Of a stretch of 64,000 nucleotides of DNA, positions 30,688 through 40,673 are shown piece after piece (positions within the stretch are counted from its first letter, which is position 1; each line of letters starts with the position of its first letter). Both the position numbers and the translations under genes were made by a program. Below the pieces are notes generated by a model that was not told the DNA's origin, searched no databases, and was given only the letters and a program-made list of their open reading frames with translations. The DNA comes from Ischnura elegans (lineage: Eukaryota > Arthropoda > Insecta > Odonata > Coenagrionidae): the NCBI RefSeq assembly GCF_921293095.1, contig NW_025791658.1, positions 3,596,001-3,660,000 of the forward strand. Direction: 5' to 3'.

Positions 30688-31440
30688 ATGGCGGACTTGA
30701 GAGAAGACGCAAATACCTTCACAATTCCCAAGCTGACTAGGGACAATTATCCAGCATGGAAAGCGACGGTCAAGACCAAAATGCTTCGTTTGTTTGTAGT
30801 GTTACGAAGCTATAATTGGATACGACAATCCTCCTGGTAATGAGCCATCTGCGGCAGAAATCAGGAGGCAGAGGAAGCAGAACTTGACGGCGCTCTCCCT
30901 TATCAAGAGATCAACAGGCAAGGACCTCATGAATGATATCCTGGACTACGAACAAGCAAGTGAGGCTTGGGCCAAATTGGAGAAACAGTGCCCTCAAAAT
31001 ACCGAGTATGGGGCGATGCTCAAGTTGAAGGAACTAACCTCTATAACTAAAGGTAGCACGTCCATGCTAGAGTATTTCAACACAATAGTGGATTCAAATA
31101 GAATGCTGAGAGTAAACAACCTAGATCTAACGGACAGGCAGCGTACCTATGTCTGTCTGGATTGCCACCCGAGTATGAAATCACAGTGAAGACTTTAGTG
31201 ACCCAACCCAGCAAAATGCAAGTGAGCATAATAAAGCAAGTGCTTTTACAGCAAGAGACAGAAGTGAATATAAGGGGAGAAAGCCAGCACCAAGCTCTGA
31301 AGACCACGAAGAATCAAGACAAGAAGTGCACTAGTGGTAACTCGAGTCGTGGAAGATTCTCCAAACGTAAGCAGCACAGATGCTTCTGCTATGCCTGTGG
31401 CCAGGAAGGTCATATGGCCAACGCATGCCCCAAGGTATAA
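30688..31440 (+). pseudogene. gag: copia gag
   Basis: Begins at ATG 30688 in an AAG-ATG context (MADLREDANTFTIPKLTRDN), followed by YPAWKATVKTKML, which fits the N-terminal DUF4219-like part of copia Gag. A frame change near 30800-30880 and another near 31160 break it. The central helices (QASEAWAKLEKQC, MLKLKELTSI) are recognisable. A CCHC zinc knuckle CYACGQEGHMANAC lies at 31387-31428. A TAA at 31438 separates it from the protease frame; whether that is the natural gag end or a mutation cannot be said. Confidence 0.8.
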
Positions 31441-31491
31441 GATTCAGATGACAAAAGGAAGAAAGAGGGTGACCTAGGGCAACCTGAAACA

Positions 31492-31786
31492 ATGTGCAAA
31501 GCAAGTGTCGTCACAAGGGAGCATGTAGTGTGGTATGCCAGGAAATTCGTGCCAGGTGAGAGTGGAGTTTGGATCACAGACGGAGGTGCTTCAGACCACA
31601 TGACGGGCAAGAAGAGCCTTTTCATTGAATTAAAAGATTGCAAAGGAGAAGTAGAGATTGGTGATGGGACTCCATTAAAAATAGCTGGTATTGGGAAGAT
31701 TACAATCAGAATTTCAACAGAGTGTGGTGGTAAGGACGTCACTATATCAGATGTCTTGTACGTTCCTGAATTACAAGATAATCTTT
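31492..31786 (+). pseudogene. pol: copia protease, cut by PLE insertion
   Basis: VWITDGGASDHMTGKKSLF contains the catalytic aspartate; the usual D-S/T-G is D-G-G, a variant I recall in some insect copias. It continues through ITIRISTECGG and VLYVPELQDNL, at which point the PLE interrupts. The frame resumes at 33038 (SQGQIEEKGYEF). Confidence 0.8.
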
Positions 31787-31806
31787 GAATGGTTTGCGGC
31801 GTTTGC

Positions 31807-32795
31807 TGGTACAGGTATGTTGACGATATTTTCTGCATTTGGTCTGGCACAACGAGACAACTTGATTTGTTCACAACCCTCATAAACAGCATTGACAAAT
31901 GTTTGCAATTCACAAAGGAAACGGAAGACAACGGAGCACTCAACTTCCTCGGCATCACCATTCGGAAAGCCGATCAAAACTTGATTTTTCCATCTTTAGA
32001 AAACACTCATACACGAACCAAGTCATTCCCTCATCATCCAGACATCATTTTTCTCATAAGATGGCTGCTTTTCACTCCCTCATACACAGACTGCTCAACA
32101 TCCCTATGTCACAGGCCAACATACAAAAAGAACTCAACACTATAAAACTAATAGCCGCCAACAACGGATACTCCACTAATATAGTTGAAAACCTCTATAA
32201 AAAGAAACGCCGTAAATTAACAATGAAAAACATCTTCCCATCCCTCCTTCCAGAAGAAAATAGCAAAAAATGGCGTAGTATCCAATTTTTGGGAAACATT
32301 TCCCATAAAATAACCTCTTTATTTCCCAAAGACAGAATAAATCCGGCCTTCTATAACAAAAATTCACTAAGTCACTTCATTAGTCACGCAAAAGACAAGA
32401 CAAATCCACTACTCAAGAGCGGAGTGTATAAACTCACCTGCAATAATTGCCAAAAATTTTACATTGGGCAAACAGGGAGGAAATTCCAAACACGCATCAG
32501 TGAACATAAAGCATGTTTCAAAAATAACAACCCCACCTCGCTGTTCGCCAAACATTTACTTGAGACCAATCATGCCAGTGCATTTGAGCCGGAAATCCTC
32601 CATGTGGAGAGAAAAGGACCCAAGCTGGACGCCTTAGAGTCCATGGAAATTTTAAAAACGGTACGTCATGACAAAGAGTTGCTACTTAACGATGTCATTT
32701 TCCTTTCCCACTCCCCATTACTCAACCTACCTCTCACACCCGTCATTACTGACCACAATCCTAACCCTTACCCCACCCCCCACCTAACGACTTAG
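31807..32795 (+). pseudogene. PLE RT C-terminus and GIY-YIG endonuclease
   Basis: Opens with WYRYVDDIFCIW (RT catalytic YVDD), then LNFLGITIRKAD. One frameshift near 31990 leads into a 298-residue open frame (to 32795) with SHKMAAFHSLIHRLLNI, then the nuclease GVYKLTCNNCQKFYIGQTGR. RISEHKACF supplies the HxxxC/H part of the linker zinc motif, and the catalytic-glutamate segment LESMEILKT follows. The family transcribes RNA to cDNA and nicks target DNA through the GIY-YIG domain. The N-terminal half of RT is missing, so this copy cannot be autonomous. Confidence 0.85.
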
Positions 32796-32945
32796 TGTGA
32801 CACACCGCACCGCCTTTCCTAGCCTTCCTCTTCCTGGGTTTTTTCCCCCCACCTTCCCTCGCTCTCACTCAACCACCCCCCCTTGTCCAGCACCCACCCC
32901 CATGTATCCCAGGGTATTTAAGACTGTCATTTCCTGTATATGCAC

Positions 32946-32976
32946 CTGATGATGTCGCGCAGCGATGAAACTGGTC
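32946..32976 (+). ncRNA. Hammerhead ribozyme-like motif of the nested PLE
   Basis: CTGATGA, stem II GTCGC-GCA-GCGAT, then GAAACTGGTC. All conserved core residues are present, with one unpaired U after A9, as in other PLE copies here. Confidence 0.6.
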
Positions 32977-33037
32977 GTGTTATTAAAATTAATGTGAAAT
33001 TTACAAAGTTTTTTCATTCTAAAATAAGATAATCTTT

Positions 33038-33915
33038 TGTCGCAGGGGCAGATAGAAGAGAAGGGCTATGAATTTAGATCCAAGGATGGAGTGAACAAGG
33101 TGTTAAAAGGAGAGAGACTCCTGTTCCAGGCATTCAGGGTGGGGAGACTATATTTCGTCACTACAGGAGGTGGTGTTTCTGTGACTGATCTGAAAGAAGA
33201 ATATCGAGTGAACACCAAGAAAGCCTCCACAGTGTCGCATGCGACTTGGTATCGTCGACTCGGACACCCCAACTTTGAAACTATGAAAAGATTAAAGGTG
33301 CTACCTGACGTTAAGATGAAAACTAGTGACGATACTTTTTGTGAGTCTTGTGTTGTATGAAAGATGAGGAGGAAGCCATTCCCCAGAAATGAAGATAAAC
33401 ATGCCCCAGAAATACTCCACCGTATCCACAGTGATATCATGGGACCAATTATGCCAGAATCGCTTGGACGTAGGAAATTCGTCATTACCTTCATTGATGA
33501 GTGTTCGAGGTTTGTAACGGCGATTCCGTTGAGAAACAAGAGCGAGGCCGTGGGAGGGTTCCGGAAGTTCAGGGAGAAGATGGAACTTGCGCATGGAAGA
33601 AGGATAAGGCAGCTTCAAACAGCGAGAGGGAGTGAGTACTTGTCTAGAGCTTTTCAAGACTATCTCGCAGAAGCAGGTATTCAGCATAGGAGGTCAGTGG
33701 AATACACGCCTCAGCAAAACGGCCTTGCTGAAAGAATGAACTTGTCGTTGATGAACATGGTGAGATGTCTCTTGTTAGAATCCGGGATGTCTATGTATTT
33801 TTGGGCAGAGGCCCTCCTTGCTGCATGTTATCTCAAGAACAGATGTCCATCACGTGTAAGTCAATACTCTACGCCTTTTGGAGAAGCTAGAGGGGAGAGA
33901 GCTGGAGAAGAGTGA
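33038..33915 (+). pseudogene. pol: copia GAG-pre-integrase and integrase core
   Basis: The HHCC zinc-binding region is ATWYRRLGHPNFETMKRL preceded by H, then CESC. A TGA at 33358-33360 interrupts directly afterwards and the frame continues MRRKPF. The first catalytic Asp is in RIHSDIMGP and the Glu is in QQNGLAERMN. The second Asp is replaced: LQTARGSEYLS has Ala (GCG at 33622-33624) where copias have T-D-x-G. Integration activity would be lost even without the stop. A frame change near 33890 leads to the next segment. Confidence 0.85.
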
Positions 33916-34430
33916 CCTGGAAGGCATCCGAGTGTTTGGGTGTCAGGCGTGGGCCCACGTCCCAGCAGAACGCCAAGAAGGCAAGCTTGGTGCCCGCGCG
34001 CAAGAGTGTGTGCACCTCGGTGTAGACCTTGACGGCACGAAGGGCTACCGCCTCTGGAGCATCCAGGAGAGGAGGGTGATTCACAGCCGTGATGTCATCC
34101 ACTGCGAGGCTGTATTTCCTTACAAGACGCGAGAGTCCCTTGCTGTGGAGAGGCCGACCAGGGAGGAGGTTGCCGACTTCAATATGCTCGACGACGTGAT
34201 ACCGGAGGAGACTGCTCACCAAGGAGAGGTGCCTACCCAAGGCGCTAACCCGGACGACGTCCCCGCCGTTCCAGGAGAGGTCGCTGTCCTGCAGTCGCCA
34301 CCCGAGGTCGCCCGAAGTCCGAGGGCTGCCGTTCCAGGAGAGGTCGCCATCCCGCAGTCGCCGAAGAGGGTCCGCGACGATCAGCACGACCGGAGGTCCC
34401 AAGGGTGCTCTGCAAGATGCCTTGCTGTAA
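33880..34430 (+). pseudogene. pol: copia integrase C-terminal region and linker
   Basis: IRVFGCQAWAHVPAERQEGK then GVDLDGTKGYRLW and VIHSRDVIHCEAVF are the conserved post-core copia segment. It is followed by a proline-rich linker with repeated VPGEVA units. The GC content is higher than in surrounding sequence. It shifts frame near 34420. Confidence 0.8.
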
Positions 34431-35333
34431 CTACGCTAGCCGGGTGGTGTGGGATCCCCTTGCGCCCCCAGCCAACGTCGAGGAGGCCCGTCGCCGTAGA
34501 GACTGGCCGCAGTGGTGTGAGGCCATGAAGCGTGAGTTGGAAAACCATGACAGGAACGGCACTTGGGCACTTGCTGAGAGGCCGGAGGGTGTTAATGTAG
34601 TTGGGTGTAAGTGGGTGTTTGCCCCCCCTAAGAAATGGCCAAATGGCGAACTTATCTACAAAGCAAGGCTTGTTACGCAGGGTTTCACACAGAGGTTTGG
34701 ATTGGATTATTGGGATACCTGCAGTCCTGTGCTCCATAAAAGCACATTTAGATTAATATTGTCTCTTGCTGTGTCGAAAGGTTGGATCATAGAGCATGTT
34801 GATGTTGTTGCAGCTTACCTTAACGGAGTACTAACTGATGTAGTCTACATGGAACAACCTGAGATGTGCCAAGTAGGAGATGGTGATAGTGTGTGTCTCT
34901 TAAAGAAGAGCCTGTATGGGCTCAAGCAATCAGGAAAAGTGTGGCATGGTGTATTGGTAGGAATCCTGGTGGGATGAGGTTTAAGTCGATGCTACTCTGA
35001 TCCTTGTTTGTTTGTGCATCATATGGGCACGATGGTGTTTATGTCGACGACATCTTGCTGTGTGGTACAGACTCATTTTTGTCCTTTGCCAAGGAAGGTT
35101 TAAAGGCACATGTGGAAACAAAAGAATTAGGTCCTATTTCCCTTTTCATAGGACTTACTTTCAACCGTCCAAATGATTGTACTTTAGTGCTAGAGCAGAA
35201 GCGCTACATCGAAGAGATTCTAAGTGACTTTGGGATGACTGACTGCATTGGTAGTCCGACACCAGGTGCGATGGGTGTGCTGATCACTGAACGTGGAGAA
35301 CCAGTTTGTTGTGAAATGTATAGACTGCCATAG
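34431..35333 (+). pseudogene. pol: copia reverse transcriptase
   Basis: WCEAMKRELENHDRNGTW, KWVFAPPKK and ARLVTQGFTQRFGLDYWDT form the N-terminal RT motifs; HVDVVAAYLNG is the first catalytic Asp motif, and KSLYGLKQS follows. A stop and frame change at about 34977-35004 precede VYVDDILLCG, where YVDD is at 35040-35051. FIGLTFNRPNDCTLVLEQKR follows. The domain is complete in content but split into two frames. Confidence 0.85.
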
Positions 35334-35341
35334 GAAAACTC

Positions 35342-35977
35342 TTGTATGTGAGTACTTGTAGCCGCCCAGACATATATTTTATTGTTGAGTGTCTCAGCAA
35401 GTTTTGTAATGACCCTACTACTGTACAGTGGACTGCAGTGAAGAGACTGATAGCATATCTCAAGCATACTCTAGATTACAGGCTAGCCTTTTCCAAAGTG
35501 TCTATTTTAAACTTAGAAGTGTATTGTGATGCCGACTGGTCAAATGACGGAGAGGATTCTAAGTCTGTAGGAGGATATATTGATTTGCTCGGAGGCACTG
35601 CAACCAGCTGGAGAAGTAAGAAGCAGGACATTGTGGCTACTAGTACCATGCTAGCTGAGTATTATGCACTATTTGAAGCCCGTAAGGAAGTGATTTGGTT
35701 GAGGGATCTTATGAGAGCATTAGGGCACCCCATAGAAATTCCCACTAACATCTTAGCAGATAATCAAGGTGCTAACAGTTTAGCGGATTCCTATGAGCTG
35801 ACTGAGAGAAACGAGCATAGCCGCATGCGCTATCACTTTGTGAGAGACTGTGTTAGTGATACGCAAGTTTGTGTTTGCTACGTTCCATCATCTGAGAACA
35901 TTGCTGATCTGTTGACAAAATTGCTACCCCAATCCAATACTCTTGCTTGCACCAAAGGAATGGGGCTAAGCGCTTAA
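35342..35977 (+). pseudogene. pol: copia RNase H
   Basis: One open frame to the pol stop: VYCDADWSND (first acidic residue), STMLAEYYALFEARKEVIWL (Glu motif), ILADNQGANSLA and HSRMRYHFVRD. It ends LLTKLLPQSN and GMGLSA, the usual copia C-terminus. Confidence 0.85.
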
Positions 35978-36086
35978 TCTTAGTGCTTTATTATTATTTA
36001 TATTATTTATTATTATTTTTTTTCTCTCCTGTTTGACTAGTAAATCAGAAAGAAAACTTAGTGTATTTTGAGGAGAGGTGCTGTAC

Positions 36087-36305
36087 TGTTAATTCATATT
36101 AAGTTGACAAAAGCCGCCTAAGTTTTTTCGTCTCTCTATTGTCTTTTCTTATGTGTACCGCAATGCCCTCTATCGGAAATAAAATCAATCTGTTTTTGGC
36201 CTTTCACACGAAGTCGCCTTGTGTCGCGTCGTTCATTTGTGAGTTGTTCCCGAACAATCCCTGTATTACCTTCCCGAGGCAGGAGAAGCTGTTTAGAAAT
36301 CAACA
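36087..36305 (+). repeat. copia 3' LTR
   Basis: TGTTAATTCATATTAAG to GAAATCAACA, preceded by the purine-rich GAGGAGAGGTG that could serve as polypurine tract. Confidence 0.9.
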
Positions 36306-36347
36306 GTACTATATTCAGATGGAGATTATACTCGGAGAAATGCGGTA

Positions 36348-36655
36348 AATTGGTGGTATGGTATTTGGAGGAGGAGACCGACAGCTGAGGTCATTTGCGC
36401 CATGAGGGATGGGTTTGTAGGGAAGGATGGCGAGAAACCCGGCGCTGGTATCAACCTGCTGTTAACGTAAGGCACCAAGGGGACCACGGTTTAACGTCCC
36501 ATCCGACGGACAGAGTGTTATGCTTGAAATATCCTCCACGCAGCATTAAAGCAGGGATCAGGTAGTCTCTAAAAATTCTGTGCTACCTTCAGGATTTGAA
36601 CCCGAGCCCACGGGGTGGGAAGCCAACACTCTAGCCACCACACCAACCCGATAAG
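36348..36655 (-). repeat. tRNA-derived SINE
   Basis: The minus strand starts with box A TGGTGTGGTGGCTAGAGTG and box B GGGTTCAAATCC (36591-36602), then a body with GTCCGTCGGATGGGACGTTA and CCCCTTGGTGCC. It ends near CTCCTCCAAATACC. The same body core occurs at 41625-41670 and, diverged, at 59908-59925. Confidence 0.7.
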
Positions 36656-36879
36656 CAAATAGTTTTCTTTCCATTTGTTTGTAATGAACTTCCACAAAGT
36701 TAAGCCAGAGACTATAGAGATTATCAGATTCATTACTTTTCAATGCCTTTTTCTCATTCCTTGCAATTATAAACATTACACTGCAAAATATTGGAGATTA
36801 ATGGGATCCCATTGCACACATGACCACGCCAAGGACATTTACAAAGACTGATTAAAATGCGACCAAAGTGGCAACAAAA

Positions 36880-37539
36880 ATCAGCCTTCTATGGAATGGA
36901 ATTGGGCCTCCTATATGTAATCCCCTTGCTTTGAAGACCCTGCACACTATGTTGATAAAACAGCAGTCTAGGCCAACCATTGAGGCTGATTCCTGAACAA
37001 TGCAAAGGGGCAATCCACCAGTCGACATTGGAAACTACACTGGGTGCTTTCCATGCATCAACACACGTCGTCACAAGTCAACTTGCGATGCGGTTTGCCA
37101 TTGCCACTGTGTGAACTCCTGGGCGGATAATCAACAACACGGATAAACCGAAGCCGGATAATCGAGAGTCGGTCGTATAAGACTTTCTATCTTTTCATCG
37201 TGATCACGTCATCGACTCCTTCTCCTCCTCCTGTTTAAACTTTTCATCTCTGATAGATTTATGAATGAGCATATGCCATATGACGTGGCAACAGAGATCA
37301 GCCTTCTATGGAATGGAACTGGGTCTCTCATTTGCAATCCCCTTGCTTTGAAAAGACTGCACGTTATGTTGATAAAACTGAGTTCAGGCCAAGCATTGAG
37401 GCTGATTACCGAACAATGCAAAGGGGCAAACCTTTACGGAACATCGAACACTACACTGTCACTGTGTGAACTCATTCACGGATAAACGGCAGCCGGATAA
37501 TCGAGAGTCAGTCATATAAGACGTATCTTTTCATCGTGA
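36880..37539. repeat. Tandem duplication next to the zinc-finger exon
   Basis: Units at about 36880-37220 and 37285-37540 share TCAGCCTTCTATGGAATGGA, CCCCTTGCTTTGAA and ATTGAGGCTGATT, plus the Tigger-type GGATAATCGAGAGTC. 37225-37290 repeats the 3' end of the zinc-finger coding exon (GATTTATGAATGAGCATATG and the CTCCTCCTCC tract), so the duplication carried a scrap of the gene. Confidence 0.6.
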
Positions 37540-38280
37540 TCACGTTGTTGACTCCTTCTCCTCCTCCTTATTCAACTTTTCGTCCTTAACCGATTTATGA
37601 ATGAGCATATGCCTGTCGAGGTTGCTACTCTGCGTGAATGCCTTTGCGCAAACACTGCACTTGTACGGTCTTTCCCCCGTGTGCGTACGGACGTGCGATT
37701 TCAGGTCGCTACTCTGCGCAAACGCCTTGGGACACGCATTGCACGAGTACGGCCTCTCTCCCGAATGTACTCGCATGTGCACGCGGAGGTGATCGCTCCC
37801 GGAGAAAGCCTTGCAACAGACGTCGCACGAATACAATTTCTGTCCCGTGTGCGTCAAGACGTGTCTGTTGAGGTTGCAGCTCTTGCTGAACGCCTTGCAG
37901 CACACGGTGCATGTGTACGGCTTCTCTCCCGTATGTACACGCATGTGCTTCGTGAGATCCCCGCTGTCGACGAACGCTTTCGAACACTCGCCGCACGCGT
38001 GGGGCCTCTCCGAGCCGTGCGCGCGCACGTGCCTGTCCAGGTTGAAGCTCTGAGTGAAGGTTTTGTGGCAGAGGCTGCACGAATAAGGCCTCTCTCCACT
38101 ATGCGAACGCACGTGCCTGCTGAGGTCGTCTTTCCGAGCGAATGACATCGAACACGTGCCGCACGCGTGCTGCCTTCCGCCACCGACGTCGCTCTTGCGG
38201 CTTCCGTTAGTCTTGTCCACCGTTCCTCCAGAGTGTAGACTCTCAACCCCTGGTCCATGTTCACCTCCAATATCCAGGAC
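37540..38280 (-). CDS. Terminal exon of a C2H2 zinc-finger protein, seven fingers
   Basis: The exon starts after a polypyrimidine-AG (TTTTTTTTATTCTGAAG) at 38281 with phase 0 (VLDIGGEHGPGVESLHSGG) and runs 246 codons to the TAA at 37540. Seven consecutive C-x2-C-x12-H-x3-H fingers follow (HACGTCSMSFARKDDLSRH the first, YKCSVCAKAFTQSSNLDRH the last), joined by TGEKPY/SGERPY-type linkers. The tail is short, acidic-basic and ends KEEEKESTT. There is no stop or frameshift, so it looks intact and selected. Such arrays bind DNA in the nucleus as transcription regulators; targets are unknown. Upstream exons probably include 63307-63218 and 51431-51008. Confidence 0.9.
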   Translation of the reverse strand, partial: VLDIGGEHGPGVESLHSGGTVDKTNGSRKSDVGGGRQHACGTCSMSFARKDDLSRHVRSHSGERPYSCSLCHKTFTQSFNLDRHVRAHGSERPHACGECSKAFVDSGDLTKHMRVHTGEKPYTCTVCCKAFSKSCNLNRHVLTHTGQKLYSCDVCCKAFSGSDHLRVHMRVHSGERPYSCNACPKAFAQSSDLKSHVRTHTGERPYKCSVCAKAFTQSSNLDRHMLIHKSVKDEKLNKEEEKESTT

Positions 38281-38297
38281 CTTCAGAATAAAAAAAA

Positions 38298-38798
38298 TAC
38301 GTCACATACACAAAATCAACATACAGTTACACTCCGGATTATCCGGGCTAATGTAAAGGAGGGATGCACGGATAATCGAAAAACACGGATAATCCAAACT
38401 TTCACTTATATGTCTTGCAATCAGTGGCGCCGACTCCATGGGATTTGTGGGGGCCCGAGCCCCCTCATAAATTCGGTATGGGTTGAGGAAAAAATGTGTC
38501 AGGCTTGCTGATTTTCCCTGGAGTTCTCAGATATGAGATTCGAGTTATCAGGGCTCTAACGTTGATCATTTGGCTCTTCTAAAATGCTTAAAAAACTTAA
38601 AGACTCACTACTTATAATATTTCCCGAGGCAAGATCCCCGGTTAGGGCCCCCCAATACTTTTGTAAGTCGGCAACCCTGCTTGCAATGTTTATAATTTAC
38701 CTAAAACAAACAATATATTATTATTAATGCAGTTTGTCTGTTATTTTAGAGTTCTTATACACAAACAAAAATACATCACATACACAAAATCATCATAC
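38298..38798. repeat. 27-bp direct repeats bracketing nested elements in the last intron
   Basis: TACGTCACATACACAAAATC at 38298 and TACATCACATACACAAAATC at 38772 continue to CATAC in both. Between them lie a Tigger-like terminus (CAGTTACACTCCGGATTATC at 38324) and the hAT MITE. Confidence 0.55.
38422..38679. mobile_element. hAT-like MITE with perfect 8-bp target duplication
   Basis: CTTGCAAT at 38414-38421 and 38680-38687 flanks termini CAGTGGCGCCGAC and GTCGGCAACCCTG. It is 258 bp and non-coding. It sits inside the Tigger-derived sequence in the presumed last intron of the zinc-finger gene. A related end occurs at 18085-18150. Confidence 0.85.
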
Positions 38799-39057
38799 TG
38801 CTGAATATATAAGTGTGAAAATAAGGAAGCAATGCATAGTAAGTAACGTAAGTCCTCAACATGCCAACTAGATGAATTCTGAGAACTTCTTCGAAAATTG
38901 AAAAACCTAAGCAAGACATCGTATATTGAGGGCTATCCTGTAGAAAGCAAAACTGCATTACAACTGTGTGTTCGATCTCAAAGGTCATGAACTGATTCCT
39001 GTTTTAGTCTGTTCCCCTCATGTTTGTGGGTGAGCTTCTGTGGATGTCCGGACACTC
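38690..39057. other. Unassigned, partly Tigger-derived
   Basis: TTTATAATTTACCTAAAACA and ATATATTATTATTAATGCAG match 2740-2790. The rest is unassigned. Confidence 0.4.
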
Positions 39058-39061
39058 TTAA

Positions 39062-39333
39062 CCCTTTTAGTGCGGCACGCCGATATATCAGCTTTTACGT
39101 TATTGTTGTTAAATTTGAGGACATTGAAATGAAAAAACTTATACATCAGTAAAAGTATAAAAATGTTGTGATTATTGTCCAATTTAATCTCATTACTTAA
39201 AAAAAACCGCTTGAAAATATCTAAAAAAATTAACTATATACATAATGTTTATTTTTCCTAGTTGCTACATTTTATTAAAGTACCCTCCGCATTTTTCGAC
39301 TGCACCCCGGGAAGAAGTATAGCACTAATAGGG
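39062..39333. mobile_element. piggyBac-like MITE
   Basis: TTAA at 39058-39061 and 39334-39337; termini CCCTTTTAGTGC and GCACTAATAGGG are inverted. 272 bp, non-coding. Confidence 0.75.
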
Positions 39334-39337
39334 TTAA

Positions 39338-40440
39338 AGTGCTTTGCTGATAGGGGAGGGAAGTACAGAGAGAGAGAGGGCTGGAGTAAACTTAACGTTG
39401 CCAAATGTACAACCCACCCTACTTCGTCACTGAAAATGTGTAAAATTAGGTTCGCTACACCTTGATTTCAGTATATACACAAAATGGAAATTGTTGCTGC
39501 ATTAAATGAATTAATATTGACGGTAGAGCTTCGTTAAAAAATGACAATTCTCAGAATAAAAGGAGGAATTCAATTCGAAGTGTGCAATTTACGTTCAAGC
39601 AACAATTATCCATATAGCCAATTCATATAAACAAAGCTTGATTGACAGCGAACCAATACCGCTGGTAGCGTTATAAACCCCGAAAGGAGGGAGCACAACT
39701 ACCCTCAGACTCCGAGATAATGCAGAGTCCAAAAGGGGTTAACGTTGCCAAGTGTACATGGTCGCCCTAGTTTGTCGCTGAAAACGTGTGACTTGGGCCT
39801 CTATTAGCCGAGGCAACCTGGACACTCCACCGCACGTTCCAATGGAGGAGTGTCTTCTGGTTGCTCGGGTTTACTCCGCCCAGGTCACCAATGGTGCCAA
39901 CAGTATTGGTTCAAAAATTTCCCAGCACACAGCAGTAGTTAAAATGTTTTTGTTTTGCGAGGACGTACTATTGCTAGCTGTTCCCACAATTAGGAAAGAT
40001 GGTGAATGGTTATAAGGTTTTGGAAGCATCGTCTGTTGATGTCTAGACTTACCTACGGGCTTTATTACACACTATACGATAGTATTCGTGCTAGTGGAAG
40101 TAAGTTACTTCAAGAGGGAGCAACTCACCACTAGTATGGGCCGTGAACTGAGATTGCGTGTCTGCCTGGAGCGTTATGGTCAGGGCAGTATCATGCCCGT
40201 GCAGGCAATGTTCAGTCGACAGTTGCATGCCTGGTCGCCTCGGCTAATAAGCTACATACACCCCAACAGTCCTCCTCATTTGGACATTCATTGGATGTCC
40301 TATGGACGTCCAAATGTCCCACTTGTGGACATCCATAGGATGTCATTTTCAGGATTTTGCAATTATTTCAGGCTAATGGTATCTAAAGGGTGCAAAACAA
40401 TCTGATGCAAGGCAATAAGTGAGTAAAAGCCTTATTTTTT
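39338..40440. other. Unassigned with local duplications
   Basis: AACGTTGCCAAATGTAC near 39396 recurs as AACGTTGCCAAGTGTAC near 39740. ATTAGCCGAGGCAACCTGG (39806) has an inverted partner CCTGGTCGCCTCGGCTAAT (40231), possibly TIRs of a roughly 445-bp element. 40278-40340 holds overlapping short palindromes of the GGACATCCAT/ATGGATGTCC type. Confidence 0.4.
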
Positions 40441-40460
40441 AAAATTTATTGAAACAACAA

Positions 40461-40673
40461 TTAAACACCATGTAATACACCACCAGTTACATTTTTCTTA
40501 TATTTACGTCTATCATTAGCGTGCCTCAGCCAATCCCTTATAGCTGAATCCACTTCTTTCTTTGTTGCGGCTGGGAAATTTCTTAGAACTGCACCTGTCA
40601 TTATAAGCAAATTACCAGCATAAGACAACGGCTCATCACAGAATTGTAACACTTTCAGTATTGCACTTGCCAC
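40461..40673 (-). pseudogene. DUF4806-like fragment
   Basis: The minus frame reads GAVLRNFPAATKKEVDSAIR, then DWLRHANDRRKYKK. The pattern (I/V-R-x-x-FPxATxKEVxxAIxxWLxHAxxRxKxK) is the C-terminal end of the insect DUF4806 family, a domain of unknown function often amplified with transposons. There is no upstream part and no start context, so it is probably a fragment or exon of a larger decayed gene. Confidence 0.45.

Larger units (their letters stand above)
31787..33025 (+). mobile_element. 5'-truncated PLE nested in copia, 12-bp target duplication
   Basis: AAGATAATCTTT at 31775-31786 and again at 33026-33037 flanks 1,239 bp of PLE. Deleting the insert plus one repeat rejoins the copia frame exactly. 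The 5' edge starts inside RT motif C, there is no inverted arm or extension, and the 3' end has the terminal-repeat tail after a hammerhead-like motif. The tail TTTACAAAGTTTTTTCATTC resembles other PLE 3' ends here. It is among the better-preserved PLE copies in the window. Confidence 0.9.
30359..36305 (+). mobile_element. Ty1/copia LTR retrotransposon, defective, with nested PLE
   Basis: Two LTRs of 217 and 219 bp enclose gag, protease, integrase, RT and RNase H in the order that defines Ty1/copia. Without the PLE (31787-33025) and its duplicated 12-bp target, the length is about 4.7 kb, usual for copia. I count 13 substitutions and two indels between the LTRs (about 6 percent), so insertion is not recent. 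Several frameshifts, in-frame stops and a lost integrase aspartate make it non-autonomous. The 5-bp flanks (CAAAA left, GTACT right) do not match. Confidence 0.9.

Noticed and set aside
31410-31961. 183-residue minus-strand open frame
   Set aside because: Antisense shadow of the copia protease and the PLE start.
30359-36305. Endogenous retrovirus
   Set aside because: Domain order has integrase before RT and there is no envelope frame, so it is Ty1/copia rather than a retrovirus or gypsy/Ty3 element.
36580-36655. tRNA gene on the minus strand
   Set aside because: Box A and box B are good, but acceptor and anticodon stems do not pair and the sequence continues into a SINE body seen elsewhere.
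37597-38145. 182-residue plus-strand open frame opposite the zinc-finger exon
   Set aside because: Shadow of the repetitive finger coding sequence; no motif of its own.
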